DNA of 33,900 nucleotides. It comes from Butyrivibrio sp. GTDB taxonomy: Bacteria > Bacillota > Clostridia > Lachnospirales > Lachnospiraceae. Positions 8,501-16,782 of this stretch are shown piece after piece. The stretch covers positions 1-33,900 of the forward strand of contig JAGBMP010000152.1 of assembly GCA_017634825.1 (NCBI GenBank), written 5' to 3'. Numbering within the stretch: position 1 is the first letter of the stretch; the number at the start of each line of letters is the position of its first letter. Below the pieces are notes generated by a model. That model was not told the origin of the DNA, did no database searches, and was given only the letters and a program-made list of their open reading frames with translations. The position numbers and the translations under genes are program-made.

Positions 8501-8530
8501 ATTCTACCCCACTCCAGACCCTTCGGTCAA
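8501..8530 (-). promoter_or_regulatory. Candidate sigma-A promoter for pullulanase
   Basis: On the minus strand TTGACC (8525-8530) and TAGAAT (8501-8506) are separated by 18 bases. Transcription would start near 8494, inside the palindromic operator. Confidence 0.6.
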
Positions 8531-8538
8531 TAAGAAAT

Positions 8539-8570
8539 ACCCCCAGCCTGTATCTCTACAAGCTGAGGGT
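8539..8570 (-). terminator. Possible terminator after the sensor kinase gene
   Basis: On the minus strand an imperfect stem (CCCTCAGC-TTGTA with TACA-GGCTGGGGG) overlaps the kinase stop codon and is followed by TATTTCTTATT. The T tract is interrupted, so termination may be partial. Confidence 0.5.
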
Positions 8571-9842
8571 AATAATAGCTTTTGTCCCTTTGCCGATCTC
8601 GGAATCGATTTTAAGCTCTCCGCCGGCAATATTCTCAACACGCTCCCTTACGCTTATGATTCCGATGTGCTCCTTATTTCTGGTATCTTTGACATCTTCC
8701 GGCACAAAGCCCGGGCCATCGTCTTCTACAATAACCTCTACTGTATCTCCTACCTTTTTGGTCCTTATTATAACTGTTCCCTGTCCGTTCTTACTCTTCC
8801 TGATACCATAAGTCACAGCATTTTCGACAAGTGGCAAAAGCGCAAGTGTTGGAATCTTGAAATTTGTAAACTCAAGGTCGTACTCAACACAGAGGTCATC
8901 TCCAAAGCGAAGCTTCTGAAGTTCAAGATATCCTTTTACATGCTCAAGTTCCTTTGAAAAATCTATCGGTTTTTCTGCGGTCAAAGAGTCCATGTTGTGT
9001 CGCAGATAAACTATGAAAGTATCTATAGCCTCTGATGCCTTCTCAGGGTCCTTAACACACAACTGCTTGATGGTTGTCAGTGAATTAAACAAAAAGTGAG
9101 GCTGTATCTGCGCCTGAAGAATGTCAAGTTTAAGCTTGGCATTTTCAGCTTCTTTCATGTAATAGAGCTCTGTCTGGTCATTAATCATATAGCTTAGCAT
9201 AAATATCGCAGCTATAACTGAGCTGAGCGCTATAAAATGGATACCAAATACCCTGGCCTGAATGAACATTGCACACATCGGGGCAACGTTAAAAATAATA
9301 AAAGCATGTTTTTCCTTGGACGTGAGCTTATCTCGAAGATCCCATACTGCAAAAAGGTTGACTCCGGCTATCAGTACCGTTGGAATAAGAAGTATTGGGT
9401 ACAGCGGTCCTCTTTGATAAACGTTATCATGATCGATAAAGTAAACTCTTTCGTCAAAGAGATTGTAGATCAGTGTTAACGTATAAACAGCCCATAAGCC
9501 GGCAGAAAGCAAGAACATCCAATGTTTCCACCAATCGTTTATACCACTCTTGTACAGAGTCAAAGCCGTTATAAGCACTGTCAGGATTGCCGCCAAAACA
9601 GCCTGCAAGAAGAACATGATACGACTCAGCATTACCCAGCCATCGCCTTGATAGCCATAACTAATGCCTCTTGCCATAAGGCTAAGAATATATAAATTCA
9701 GCACCAAAAACAGCCAGGTCAAAAAGCCTCTGGTTTTGCCTTCAATATTTCTGTTTATGCGCACCTGTAACAGTCCCACTATTGCTATAGCAAGACCCAC
9801 CATAACCAATATTAGGTTTACAACCCTGATCTCATAAGTCAT
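8556..9842 (-). CDS. LytS/YehU-type membrane sensor histidine kinase
   Basis: The 428-residue protein has about seven hydrophobic segments in residues 1-215, then a short helical linker and a HisKA-type domain with the phosphoacceptor motif QIQPHFLFNSL (His near residue 248), an N box LPLVENAVTYGI and a G box EDDGPGF, the pattern of LytS/YehU/BtsS family kinases. Partners are normally LytTR- or AraC-domain response regulators, but none is encoded within the window. The start ATG is 2 bases past the lacZ stop, with GAGGA inside the end of lacZ, so expression is probably coupled to lacZ. The signal sensed is unknown; a sugar or cell-surface cue is only a guess from the context. Confidence 0.88.
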   Translation of the reverse strand: MTYEIRVVNLILVMVGLAIAIVGLLQVRINRNIEGKTRGFLTWLFLVLNLYILSLMARGISYGYQGDGWVMLSRIMFFLQAVLAAILTVLITALTLYKSGINDWWKHWMFLLSAGLWAVYTLTLIYNLFDERVYFIDHDNVYQRGPLYPILLIPTVLIAGVNLFAVWDLRDKLTSKEKHAFIIFNVAPMCAMFIQARVFGIHFIALSSVIAAIFMLSYMINDQTELYYMKEAENAKLKLDILQAQIQPHFLFNSLTTIKQLCVKDPEKASEAIDTFIVYLRHNMDSLTAEKPIDFSKELEHVKGYLELQKLRFGDDLCVEYDLEFTNFKIPTLALLPLVENAVTYGIRKSKNGQGTVIIRTKKVGDTVEVIVEDDGPGFVPEDVKDTRNKEHIGIISVRERVENIAGGELKIDSEIGKGTKAIITLSL

Positions 9843-9844
9843 TT

Positions 9845-12800
9845 TCAGATTCCTCTAAAGAAGAACTCGAAACTATATTTTCCTTCCTTTGGTAACAGGT
9901 ATTCAGGATGAGGTCTTGATCCCCAGCTGTCATCTCCTGCAATACCCATCTGTCCCATTGCTGCTCTTACGTAGGTATAATGAACCTGTGGAAGCTCATA
10001 AGGGTGCATTGCGTTCTCAATCTCATGAGGTGAATAAGGAAGTGCACTGAAGTAGAAAGGCTTGCCGAAGAACATCATTCCTCTTCCTCTCTTATCAGTA
10101 ACCTTGGCATATCTCACATCGCACTTGTTGCCACACTCCTGAGGTACCAGATACTTGGCGAAGTTGTCCTTAACTTCGTTCCTGTAGATACCGAGCTTAC
10201 CACCGCGTTTTCTGTCTGCGTAGGTCTCATCAGGCCCAAGACCGTACCATGTAAGCTGGTCATAGTCGGCATTTAACTTGAACATCATGCCAAACTCCGG
10301 CGCATCTCCAAGCTCTTTTACAAGATCCATATCCATCGCGCATCTTATGGTTCCATCCCCGAATACCTCGTAGGTAACAAAGCACTCAGACCTTGGCGTT
10401 GTTGGCAGGAAATATTTGTACTTGATGGTAATTGAATTTGGTCCCGGCACAACATCAGGCATCTTCATATCCGCCATAGAATAGCCCTTAAGCGTGGAGT
10501 AAAGACTTGCAATCTTCCACTGAGCATATTCATTGGTCATGGTATAGCCGTTGTCATTGTCAACCGGTGCTCTCCAGAAGTTGGGAGCCGGAGCCTTCTC
10601 AATCATTTCCTTACCGCAGTACACATAGGAAACCAGCGCAGCTGACGGGTATGTGAAAAGAGCTGAGAACTCATCACCATATATTCCAAGGTTATTATTA
10701 CCAAGAACCACCTTGAGTGGCTTGTCGCACTTATACGTACTAAAGAACTCTCCAATAGTGGTCTGACCGAAGGCAACCTCGTGCCCTTTCTTAGCCCACA
10801 CCTTATCTTCTTTAAGTGCAAAAGACACTGTCAGAGTAAATTCAACATCGCTTCCTTTAAGTAACTCTGCCTTTCTGTAGACATCCATTGCATCCAAAAT
10901 CTGCCCCGGAACTGCAAAGCTCTTTGAAGAAAGTGGCTCAACACTTATATCCATACTGCTTGCGCAGATATCTTTTCCATTGGCTGAGAGCGTAATGCCT
11001 GCATCAAAAGTATCTGTATTAACAAAGAGATTCTTGTTTATTACCTTGAACTCTTCGCCGCTCTTATCAAACTCAACGGAAATGTTCTGGTAGTTGAACT
11101 TAACCTCCTGCATTTTGGGCGAAGGAGTTCTGTCGCCGTAAGCAATTCCGTTTCCGGAGAAGTTGCCGTCAGTTGGCCTGTCGTAAAAGTCTCCGCCGTA
11201 AGCCTCAAACTCTTTTCCGTATCTGTCCTTTTTCGTGATCGACTGGTCGATATAATCCCAAATAAATCCGCCCTGGTATCTTGGCTCAGTATCTGTCAGA
11301 TCAGTGTAATAGTGCATTCCTCCGCAGGAATTGCCCATTGCATGAGTATACTCACAGCAGATAAACGGTTTGTCCTTGTTCTTGTCAAGGAACGCCTTGA
11401 TGTCCGCAGCATGAGGATACATCTGGCTCTCCATGTCAGATGTATCGTTGTAGGTCCTGTCATGGAAGACGCCCTCGTAGTGCACAAGCCTTGTGTCATC
11501 GAGCTTTTTGAAAAGAGCTGACATTTCTTTTATAACTTTTCCGCCGAAAGACTCGTTTCCACAGGACCAGATAAGGATTGAAGGGTGGTTCTTATCCCTC
11601 TGATAGCAGGAATTGACCCTGTCCAAAAGAAGACCTTCCCAAATCTCATTATCTCCGGGAACCACGTACTCTTTTGGCTGAGCACCTCTCTCAAAGGGCT
11701 CCCAGGTTCCGTGGGTCTCCATATTGTTCTCTGCGATAAGATAGAGACCGTATATATCACATAACTCATAAAGAGCTGAGTCATCGGGATAATGGCTGGT
11801 TCTTATGGCGTTGATGTTGTTCCTCTTCATTGTTGTAAGGTCAGTTATAAGCTCGTCCCTACTTGGAACACGACCGTTTTTATTGCTGAACTCATGTCTG
11901 TTGACGCCCTTAAAGACAATGCGCTTACCGTTGAGCATCATCAGACCATCTTTCATCTCAAAGCGTCTGAAGCCAACGAACTGTCTGATAACTTCAGCAA
12001 CCTTGCCCTCAGCATCCTTAACGGTTACGAGAAGTTCATAGAGATTTGGCTCTTCCGCGCTCCAAAGTACGGGATTATCTACATGAAACCTGCATGTATT
12101 CTCACCTGATTCTGAAAGAGACAAATTCTCCTCAGTTACTTTTTCACTATTTCTGCTAAGTACAAGCTCAATGGTTCCTGCCCCTTTAGCGAGCGCCTTA
12201 AACTCAACATCTGCACTCTTTAAGTCATCAGCAACATAAGGCTTGACAGAAAGGTCCAGGATATGAGCCTTCGGAACACTATAAAGGTATACTGATCTGT
12301 AGATCCCTGAGAATCTGAAGAAGTCCTGGTCCTCACACCAGCTTCCTGCTGTCCACTTAAATACTCTGACGCAGAGCCTGTTCTGCCCCTCTACAAGGTA
12401 ATCCGTCAGGTCGAATTCTGCCGGATCAAAGGTGTTCTCAGAGTATCCAACAAAATTACCGTTAAGCCAGAGAGCGAATCCGCTCTCAACGCCCTGGAAA
12501 GAAATGCATACCTTATCCTGCGCAAAGCCTTCAGGCAGGGTAAAGAGCTTGACATAATCCGCAACCGGATTAAACTCCTGTGGGATCTCAGGTGGTGTGA
12601 GCCTCTCTCTTCCATCCCACGGATACTGCACATTTACATACTGAGGCTTATCATAGCCTTCCATCTGGATGTGGGCAGGAACTCTGATCCTGTCCCAACC
12701 TGTCGTGTCAAAATTCTCAGCCCAAAAGCCTTCAGGCGCACCCTTTATATTCTTCGCATAATTAAAGTGCCACACCCCATCAAGGCTCATTCGTAAGCTA

Positions 12801-12919
12801 CTCTGTCCAGTATAAAGTTCTTCTTCCGATTTATAGGCCACATGGTCAGAGTGTGCCGGGAGCCTGTTTATGGCAAATACCTTAGGGTCTTTTACTACTT
12901 CATAATCAAAAGCTTTCAT
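9845..12919 (-). CDS. lacZ: Beta-galactosidase, GH2 family (LacZ type)
   Basis: Hydrolyses terminal beta-galactosides such as lactose; cytoplasmic, as no signal peptide is present. The 1024-residue length equals that of classic LacZ. Visible: N-terminal sugar-binding part with SLDGVWHFNYA, YVNVQYPWDG and GVESGFALWLNG-FVGYSE; VNRHEF and IRTSHYPDD; acid/base in WSCGNES (Glu near 456); nucleophile in FICCEYTHAMGN (Glu near 521); C-terminal domain with WYGLGPDETYADRK. I prefer ATG 12919, which has GAGGA five bases upstream, over ATG 12931, which overlaps the previous stop and lacks a site. It lies between the folate cyclo-ligase gene (8-base gap) and the kinase gene. No separate promoter or permease gene is visible. 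Confidence 0.95.
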   Translation of the reverse strand: MKAFDYEVVKDPKVFAINRLPAHSDHVAYKSEEELYTGQSSLRMSLDGVWHFNYAKNIKGAPEGFWAENFDTTGWDRIRVPAHIQMEGYDKPQYVNVQYPWDGRERLTPPEIPQEFNPVADYVKLFTLPEGFAQDKVCISFQGVESGFALWLNGNFVGYSENTFDPAEFDLTDYLVEGQNRLCVRVFKWTAGSWCEDQDFFRFSGIYRSVYLYSVPKAHILDLSVKPYVADDLKSADVEFKALAKGAGTIELVLSRNSEKVTEENLSLSESGENTCRFHVDNPVLWSAEEPNLYELLVTVKDAEGKVAEVIRQFVGFRRFEMKDGLMMLNGKRIVFKGVNRHEFSNKNGRVPSRDELITDLTTMKRNNINAIRTSHYPDDSALYELCDIYGLYLIAENNMETHGTWEPFERGAQPKEYVVPGDNEIWEGLLLDRVNSCYQRDKNHPSILIWSCGNESFGGKVIKEMSALFKKLDDTRLVHYEGVFHDRTYNDTSDMESQMYPHAADIKAFLDKNKDKPFICCEYTHAMGNSCGGMHYYTDLTDTEPRYQGGFIWDYIDQSITKKDRYGKEFEAYGGDFYDRPTDGNFSGNGIAYGDRTPSPKMQEVKFNYQNISVEFDKSGEEFKVINKNLFVNTDTFDAGITLSANGKDICASSMDISVEPLSSKSFAVPGQILDAMDVYRKAELLKGSDVEFTLTVSFALKEDKVWAKKGHEVAFGQTTIGEFFSTYKCDKPLKVVLGNNNLGIYGDEFSALFTYPSAALVSYVYCGKEMIEKAPAPNFWRAPVDNDNGYTMTNEYAQWKIASLYSTLKGYSMADMKMPDVVPGPNSITIKYKYFLPTTPRSECFVTYEVFGDGTIRCAMDMDLVKELGDAPEFGMMFKLNADYDQLTWYGLGPDETYADRKRGGKLGIYRNEVKDNFAKYLVPQECGNKCDVRYAKVTDKRGRGMMFFGKPFYFSALPYSPHEIENAMHPYELPQVHYTYVRAAMGQMGIAGDDSWGSRPHPEYLLPKEGKYSFEFFFRGI

Positions 12920-12927
12920 TTCATTCC

Positions 12928-13503
12928 TCATCTTATAGTTTCATTTTCATTTATCAGCATCATGGGTTTAACGTCATTGATATCAGTTTCAATGACCTCA
13001 TCTGCAATCTGACACGCAAAACACAGCGCCACAGTTTTGTAGTAGGGGTACTTCTTTAAGTATCTGTCATAGAATCCCGCCCCATAGCCGATTCTGTTTA
13101 GCTGCCTGTCAAACACAGCACCGGGCACTATGACAAGTGTCTTTTCAGGATCAAGCTCTTTTGCCACATCAGAAGAATCATTGATCTCAGGCTCTCTTAT
13201 ACCGAAAGCTCCCTCACTCATCTCCTCCAGGGAATCTATCCTGACAAATTCCATCTCTGACTTTTCTACGTCAGTAACTTTTGGGCAAAAGACATTTTTC
13301 CCCATTGAAAGTGCATCCAGGATTATCTCATCTGTGATAACCTCGCCCTTTCTTGATGCATAAGCCAGGATGTTCTCGGCATTTTGGTACTCGGGAAGTT
13401 CAACTATCCTCTCGAGTATCTGTCTGCTCTTTTCCTGCTTGATCTCAGTAGGAATGGTCCGCCTTTTTGCTATGTATTTGGTTCTAAGTTCTCTCTTATC
13501 CAT
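12928..13503 (-). CDS. 5-formyltetrahydrofolate cyclo-ligase
   Basis: Converts 5-formyl-THF to 5,10-methenyl-THF with ATP, returning stored folate to the one-carbon pool; cytoplasmic. The 191-residue product has the family pattern: N-terminal [16 protein letters not shown], the KGEV phosphate region near residue 58, FCPKV, FGIREP, and the signature [26 protein letters not shown] (near 133-160). Start is ATG 13503; the frame extends upstream to 13593 but those residues overlap the previous gene and are not family-like. It follows the FAD protein gene by 13 bases. fhs and folD in the same window act on the same folate pool. Confidence 0.93.
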   Translation of the reverse strand: [191 protein letters not shown]

Positions 13504-13516
13504 GTCGTCCCTGTCT

Positions 13517-15199
13517 TTATTTAAGTAGTTTTTCTGCAACCCACTCAGCACTTCTGATGCCATCCATGGCTGCTGACATAATGCCGCCGGCATAACCTGC
13601 TCCCTCTCCGCATGGGAAAAGGCCGGCTATGCTTGTGGACTCTCCGGTATCTCCTCTGTTTATGCGAACCGGTGATGAAGTTCTGCTCTCAACTCCAAGC
13701 ACCAGCGCATGAGAGTCATTGTAGCCCTTTATCATTCTGCCAAAATTCTCCATTCCCTCCACGAAAGCTTTGTTCAGCTCATCCGGAAGTATCTTGTGAA
13801 CCTCGGCAAATTCGTATTCACCCTTGGTCTGGGAAGAAAAACTCTCAGCATCAATATAGTCTTTATCAGGCCCCTTTTCCGCACTGCCACAGGCCTTCTT
13901 AAAGTCTATGTAGTACTCTGCAGGGATCCTTCCTCCTGCCAGATTATAGGCTTTCTCTTCAAGTCTCCTTTGGAACTCTACTCCCGAAAGAGTATCATCC
14001 CCTCCAAAGTCACTGGGGTCGACAGTAATGATAATTGCGGAATTTGCATTCCTGCCATCTCTGCCGCTGTAGCTCATTCCGTTTACTGCAAGTCTCCCCT
14101 TCTCTGAGGATGCATTGACAACATATCCTCCGGGACACATGCAGAAGGAATAGACGCCCCTTCCGCTTTCAGTTGTCGTAACAAGCTTATAGGGAGCTGC
14201 TCCAAGTCCCTTAACTTCTGCAGCTCCGTACTGACTAAGGTTTATAAGGCTCTGTGGATGCTCAACCCTGAAGCCTACAGCAAAAGGTTTGGGCTGCATC
14301 TCAACCTGCCTGTCCTTTAGCATATAGAAGGTGTCTCTTGCGCTGTGACCGATTGCCAGTACTGCAGTATCGCATAGAAATTCCTGCTCTGTGCCATCCG
14401 GCCCTTCTGCCTTCACACCCTTTAATACGCCCTTTTCATCTATAACCAGCTCAGTTACCTTGGTCTCAAAATAAACCTCGCTGCCAAGGCTCTTTATGTC
14501 TTCTCTGATATTCTTAACTACACTCTTTAATATATCCGTTCCAATATGAGGCTTAGCTTCATATTTAATCCGCTCCGGTGCTCCGTGACTTACAAAGATA
14601 TCAAGCGCTTCTGCTCCACGGCAGTCTTTGTCCTTGACCATGGTGTTAAGCTTACCGTCAGAGAAGGTTCCTGCTCCTCCCTCCCCAAACTGAACATTGG
14701 TCTTCTCGTCCAGCTCGCCTCCGGCCCAGAACTTATCTACAATCTCGCTCCTCTTATCAACATCCGCTCCACGCTCTAATATCACAGGCCTAAATCCCTG
14801 CCTTGCCAGCTCATATCCACAGAACAGCCCCGCCGGCCCACAGCCTATGATAACAATCCGCTTCTCTTCAAGGCCTTTTCTCTTTCCCTCTTCTCCACCT
14901 ACATGACTCCAAAAATCATAGGTCTTCTCCGAAACAACCGATACATTCTTATCCCTACATGCCTTAACTATCGCAGCCTCAGCCTTACCACTAATCTTTA
15001 AGTCTATAGTGTAAATATGGTATATCTCCGGCTTCTTTCTGGCATCCAAAGAATGCTTAACAATACTCAAAGATTCAATATTGCTCTCTTGAATCTTAAG
15101 TATTTTACAAGCCTTTTTCTTAAGAAAACTAACCATAGCCTTCGTGCCATAGTCCATTTTCTCATCATGTTTAATTTTTATCTGGCCAATTCTAATCAT
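13517..15199 (-). CDS. FAD-dependent oxidoreductase (NAD(P)/FAD dehydrogenase-like, about 560 residues)
   Basis: The 560-residue protein has an N-terminal ~100-residue alpha/beta region (VKHSLDARKKPEIYHIYTID) before the Rossmann fold IVIIGCGPAGLFCGYELARQ (near 112-131) with the acidic end LERGADVDKR. Later come VQFGEGGAGTFSDGKLN, a second nucleotide-binding segment VLAIGHSARDTFYML, and a C-terminal FAD clamp GLFPCGEGAGYAGGIMSAA. This matches a widespread uncharacterised FAD-dependent dehydrogenase family in Firmicutes; its substrate is not known. The ATG at 15199 has only a weak site (GAAAG). Upstream lies the 357-base gap with the inverted-repeat element, so it may be read through from the flavoprotein gene or have an unseen promoter. 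Confidence 0.85.
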   Translation of the reverse strand: MIRIGQIKIKHDEKMDYGTKAMVSFLKKKACKILKIQESNIESLSIVKHSLDARKKPEIYHIYTIDLKISGKAEAAIVKACRDKNVSVVSEKTYDFWSHVGGEEGKRKGLEEKRIVIIGCGPAGLFCGYELARQGFRPVILERGADVDKRSEIVDKFWAGGELDEKTNVQFGEGGAGTFSDGKLNTMVKDKDCRGAEALDIFVSHGAPERIKYEAKPHIGTDILKSVVKNIREDIKSLGSEVYFETKVTELVIDEKGVLKGVKAEGPDGTEQEFLCDTAVLAIGHSARDTFYMLKDRQVEMQPKPFAVGFRVEHPQSLINLSQYGAAEVKGLGAAPYKLVTTTESGRGVYSFCMCPGGYVVNASSEKGRLAVNGMSYSGRDGRNANSAIIITVDPSDFGGDDTLSGVEFQRRLEEKAYNLAGGRIPAEYYIDFKKACGSAEKGPDKDYIDAESFSSQTKGEYEFAEVHKILPDELNKAFVEGMENFGRMIKGYNDSHALVLGVESRTSSPVRINRGDTGESTSIAGLFPCGEGAGYAGGIMSAAMDGIRSAEWVAEKLLK

Positions 15200-15333
15200 A
15201 TATCAACTTTCTGTTATCATTCAGAATTTACTGAATATCAGTTTGTCAACAGCCAGGGCAACTGTCCGAATCTACGGGTTTAAGCGGCATAATGTATCTA
15301 ATTTTGCGAGTTTAAACCACGAAGACGAGACCA

Positions 15334-15368
15334 ACCAATCTTAAGTGCCTATGCACGCAGAGATTGGT
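15334..15368. other. Hairpin inside the structured element
   Basis: ACCAATCT (15334-15341) pairs perfectly with AGATTGGT (15361-15368), and a nested GTGC/GCAC stem (15345-15348 with 15353-15356) closes a four-base loop. Confidence 0.7.
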
Positions 15369-15410
15369 GCCCTGGGCTCGCCGAAGTGCCCGGTTTAACC
15401 TGGGATGCCC

Positions 15411-15439
15411 CACTAGGCTCGAAAGGACCTCGCCAAGTG
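15411..15439. repeat. Tandem hairpin unit A (29 bp)
   Basis: The unit begins CACTAGGC and ends GCCAAGTG; these ends pair with a single mismatch, enclosing a 13-base loop. It matches unit B at 15455-15483 in 26 of 29 bases, with a period of 44 bases. Confidence 0.8.
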
Positions 15440-15454
15440 TTCACCCATGGCTCG

Positions 15455-15483
15455 CACTAGGTTCGAAAAGACCTCACCAAGTG
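15455..15483. repeat. Tandem hairpin unit B (29 bp)
   Basis: The unit begins CACTAGGT and ends ACCAAGTG. Relative to unit A, the C-G pair closing the loop is replaced by T-A, preserving the pairing; the third difference is in the loop. A shorter, decayed third copy may lie near 15371-15391. Confidence 0.8.
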
Positions 15484-15556
15484 CTCTGCTCAGAGTAAAA
15501 TTGGATCATTTTACCGCTTAAACTCGCAAATCCGGACAGGTCCCGTCATGATTAGA

Positions 15557-16780
15557 TCACAATGATGCAGCACAACCTGCAATGCTTCCACTGGTCCAGG
15601 CGAATTGGAGGTTGTATCCTCCGCAGCGTCCGTCGACATCGAGGAGTTCTCCGATGCAGTAGATGCCTGGTGCGGTTTTGCAAGAGAAATCGGTTCCGAT
15701 GTCGCCGAGGCTTATGCCTCCGGTTGTTACCTGGGATGCCTGATAGCCGTAGCTGGAGTCAATTGCAATCTTCACATTTCTGTAAGTATCCAATATGCAC
15801 TCTGCCATGCTGACCGAGATATTTTTCATTTTCATCTTTCTGCCCAGCTTCATCCTGCCAAGGACCATGTCCGTGATCCCACTGTTGGCAAAGCCCTGCA
15901 GAAACTCTTCAAGTGTTCTCTCATCTTTAAGACGCAGCATATCTGCCTTAAGAGCATTAAAGTCGCTCTCGTCATAGTCAGGGAAGAAATCAAGAATAGC
16001 AAAAACGGGCTTTTTCTCTTCAACAAATCTTATGACTTCTCTTGAAGCCTGCATAACGGGAATTCCCGAGATTCCATCACTGCTAAGCTGCACTTCACCG
16101 TATTCGCTTGCAAGTACCTCGCCTCCCAAAATAAAAGAAACCTCTGCAGTCGCTCTTACTCCGGCAGAAGGCATTATCTCACCCTCCGCCACCTTAAAGC
16201 CAACCAGTGCCGGATAAGTGTCTTTTACAGTCATTCCGATATTCTTGCAGATGTAGTATCCATCCCCTGTGGACATGGTACTCTTTGCGCCTGAGAGCGC
16301 ACCCATGGACAGAATGACGGCGTCTGCCTCGTACTCTGCCTTGTTGGTATTAAGAAGCACTCTTCCGCCTGCAAGGCATTTAACTCCCTTGACCTGTTCG
16401 CCAAGGTTAACGGCTACCCCAAGCCTGTTTATCTCATTTATAAGAGCACCAACCACGCTCATGGCCTGTCCGGAAACCGGGTAAATGTAGCCCTCTTCGC
16501 TTTTTACCACAACTCCCATAGACTTGAAGAAGGATATGACATCCTCTACGCCGTAGGTGGACAGCCACTCCTTCATTCTAGCTCTGGCAGATGGGTTAAA
16601 GTATTCTTCTCTCATGTCAAGATTGGTCAGATTACATCTGCCGTTTCCCGTCATGGATAGCTTTTTCCCCAGCACAGAATTCTTTTCTATTATGGTGACA
16701 CTTGCACCATTTCTTGCTGCGTAGATAGCTGCGCACATTCCGGCAGCTCCTCCGCCTGCAACGATTATAGATTTACCCAA
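15557..16780 (-). CDS. HI0933/YhiN family flavoprotein
   Basis: The 407-residue protein carries the family pattern: N-terminal FAD-binding IIVAGGGAAGMCAAIYAARNG, then EKNSVLGKKLSMTGNGRCNLTN (near 31-53), the VVKSEEGYIYPVSGQA segment, a central domain with PALVGFKV, and the C-terminal clamp GIYCIGELLDVDGRCGGYNLQFAWTSG. Members are putative NAD(P)/FAD oxidoreductases of unknown substrate. The start is TTG at 16780, 2 bases after the flippase stop, with GAGGG seven bases upstream; the family begins right at this residue and no ATG is available. The downstream side opens into the inverted-repeat element 11 bases after the stop. Confidence 0.9.
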   Translation of the reverse strand: MGKSIIVAGGGAAGMCAAIYAARNGASVTIIEKNSVLGKKLSMTGNGRCNLTNLDMREEYFNPSARARMKEWLSTYGVEDVISFFKSMGVVVKSEEGYIYPVSGQAMSVVGALINEINRLGVAVNLGEQVKGVKCLAGGRVLLNTNKAEYEADAVILSMGALSGAKSTMSTGDGYYICKNIGMTVKDTYPALVGFKVAEGEIMPSAGVRATAEVSFILGGEVLASEYGEVQLSSDGISGIPVMQASREVIRFVEEKKPVFAILDFFPDYDESDFNALKADMLRLKDERTLEEFLQGFANSGITDMVLGRMKLGRKMKMKNISVSMAECILDTYRNVKIAIDSSYGYQASQVTTGGISLGDIGTDFSCKTAPGIYCIGELLDVDGRCGGYNLQFAWTSGSIAGCAASL

Positions 16781-16782
16781 GA

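Larger units (their letters stand above)
15256..15545. repeat. ~290-bp structured non-coding element with ~50-bp terminal inverted repeats
   Basis: This fills most of the only gene-free stretch over 300 bases (15200-15556). Left arm 15256-15305 and right arm 15496-15544 are imperfect inverted repeats sharing CTGTCCG, GTTTAAGCGG and AATTTT blocks. Between them are an 8-bp hairpin (15334-15341 with 15361-15368), an imperfect palindrome CCCGGTTTAACCTGGG, and two tandem 29-bp hairpin units. Both strands are interrupted by stops and no gene is seen. Of six transition mismatches between the arms, four become G-U pairs in minus-strand RNA and two in plus-strand RNA, which fits folding of the minus-strand transcript coming from the flavoprotein gene. 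It could be a MITE-like element or a structured RNA. No clear target-site duplication is visible. Confidence 0.8.

Noticed and set aside
13504..13593. Longer N-terminus of the folate cyclo-ligase
   Set aside because: The extra 30 residues overlap the end of the FAD protein gene and do not resemble the family; ATG 13503 fits.
15411..15483. CRISPR-like array
   Set aside because: Only two 29-bp imperfect copies with a single 15-base spacer and no cas genes; they are better explained as hairpin units.
15200..15556. Small transposase or toxin gene in the gap
   Set aside because: No open frame with a ribosome site on either strand fits; the stretch is dominated by inverted repeats.
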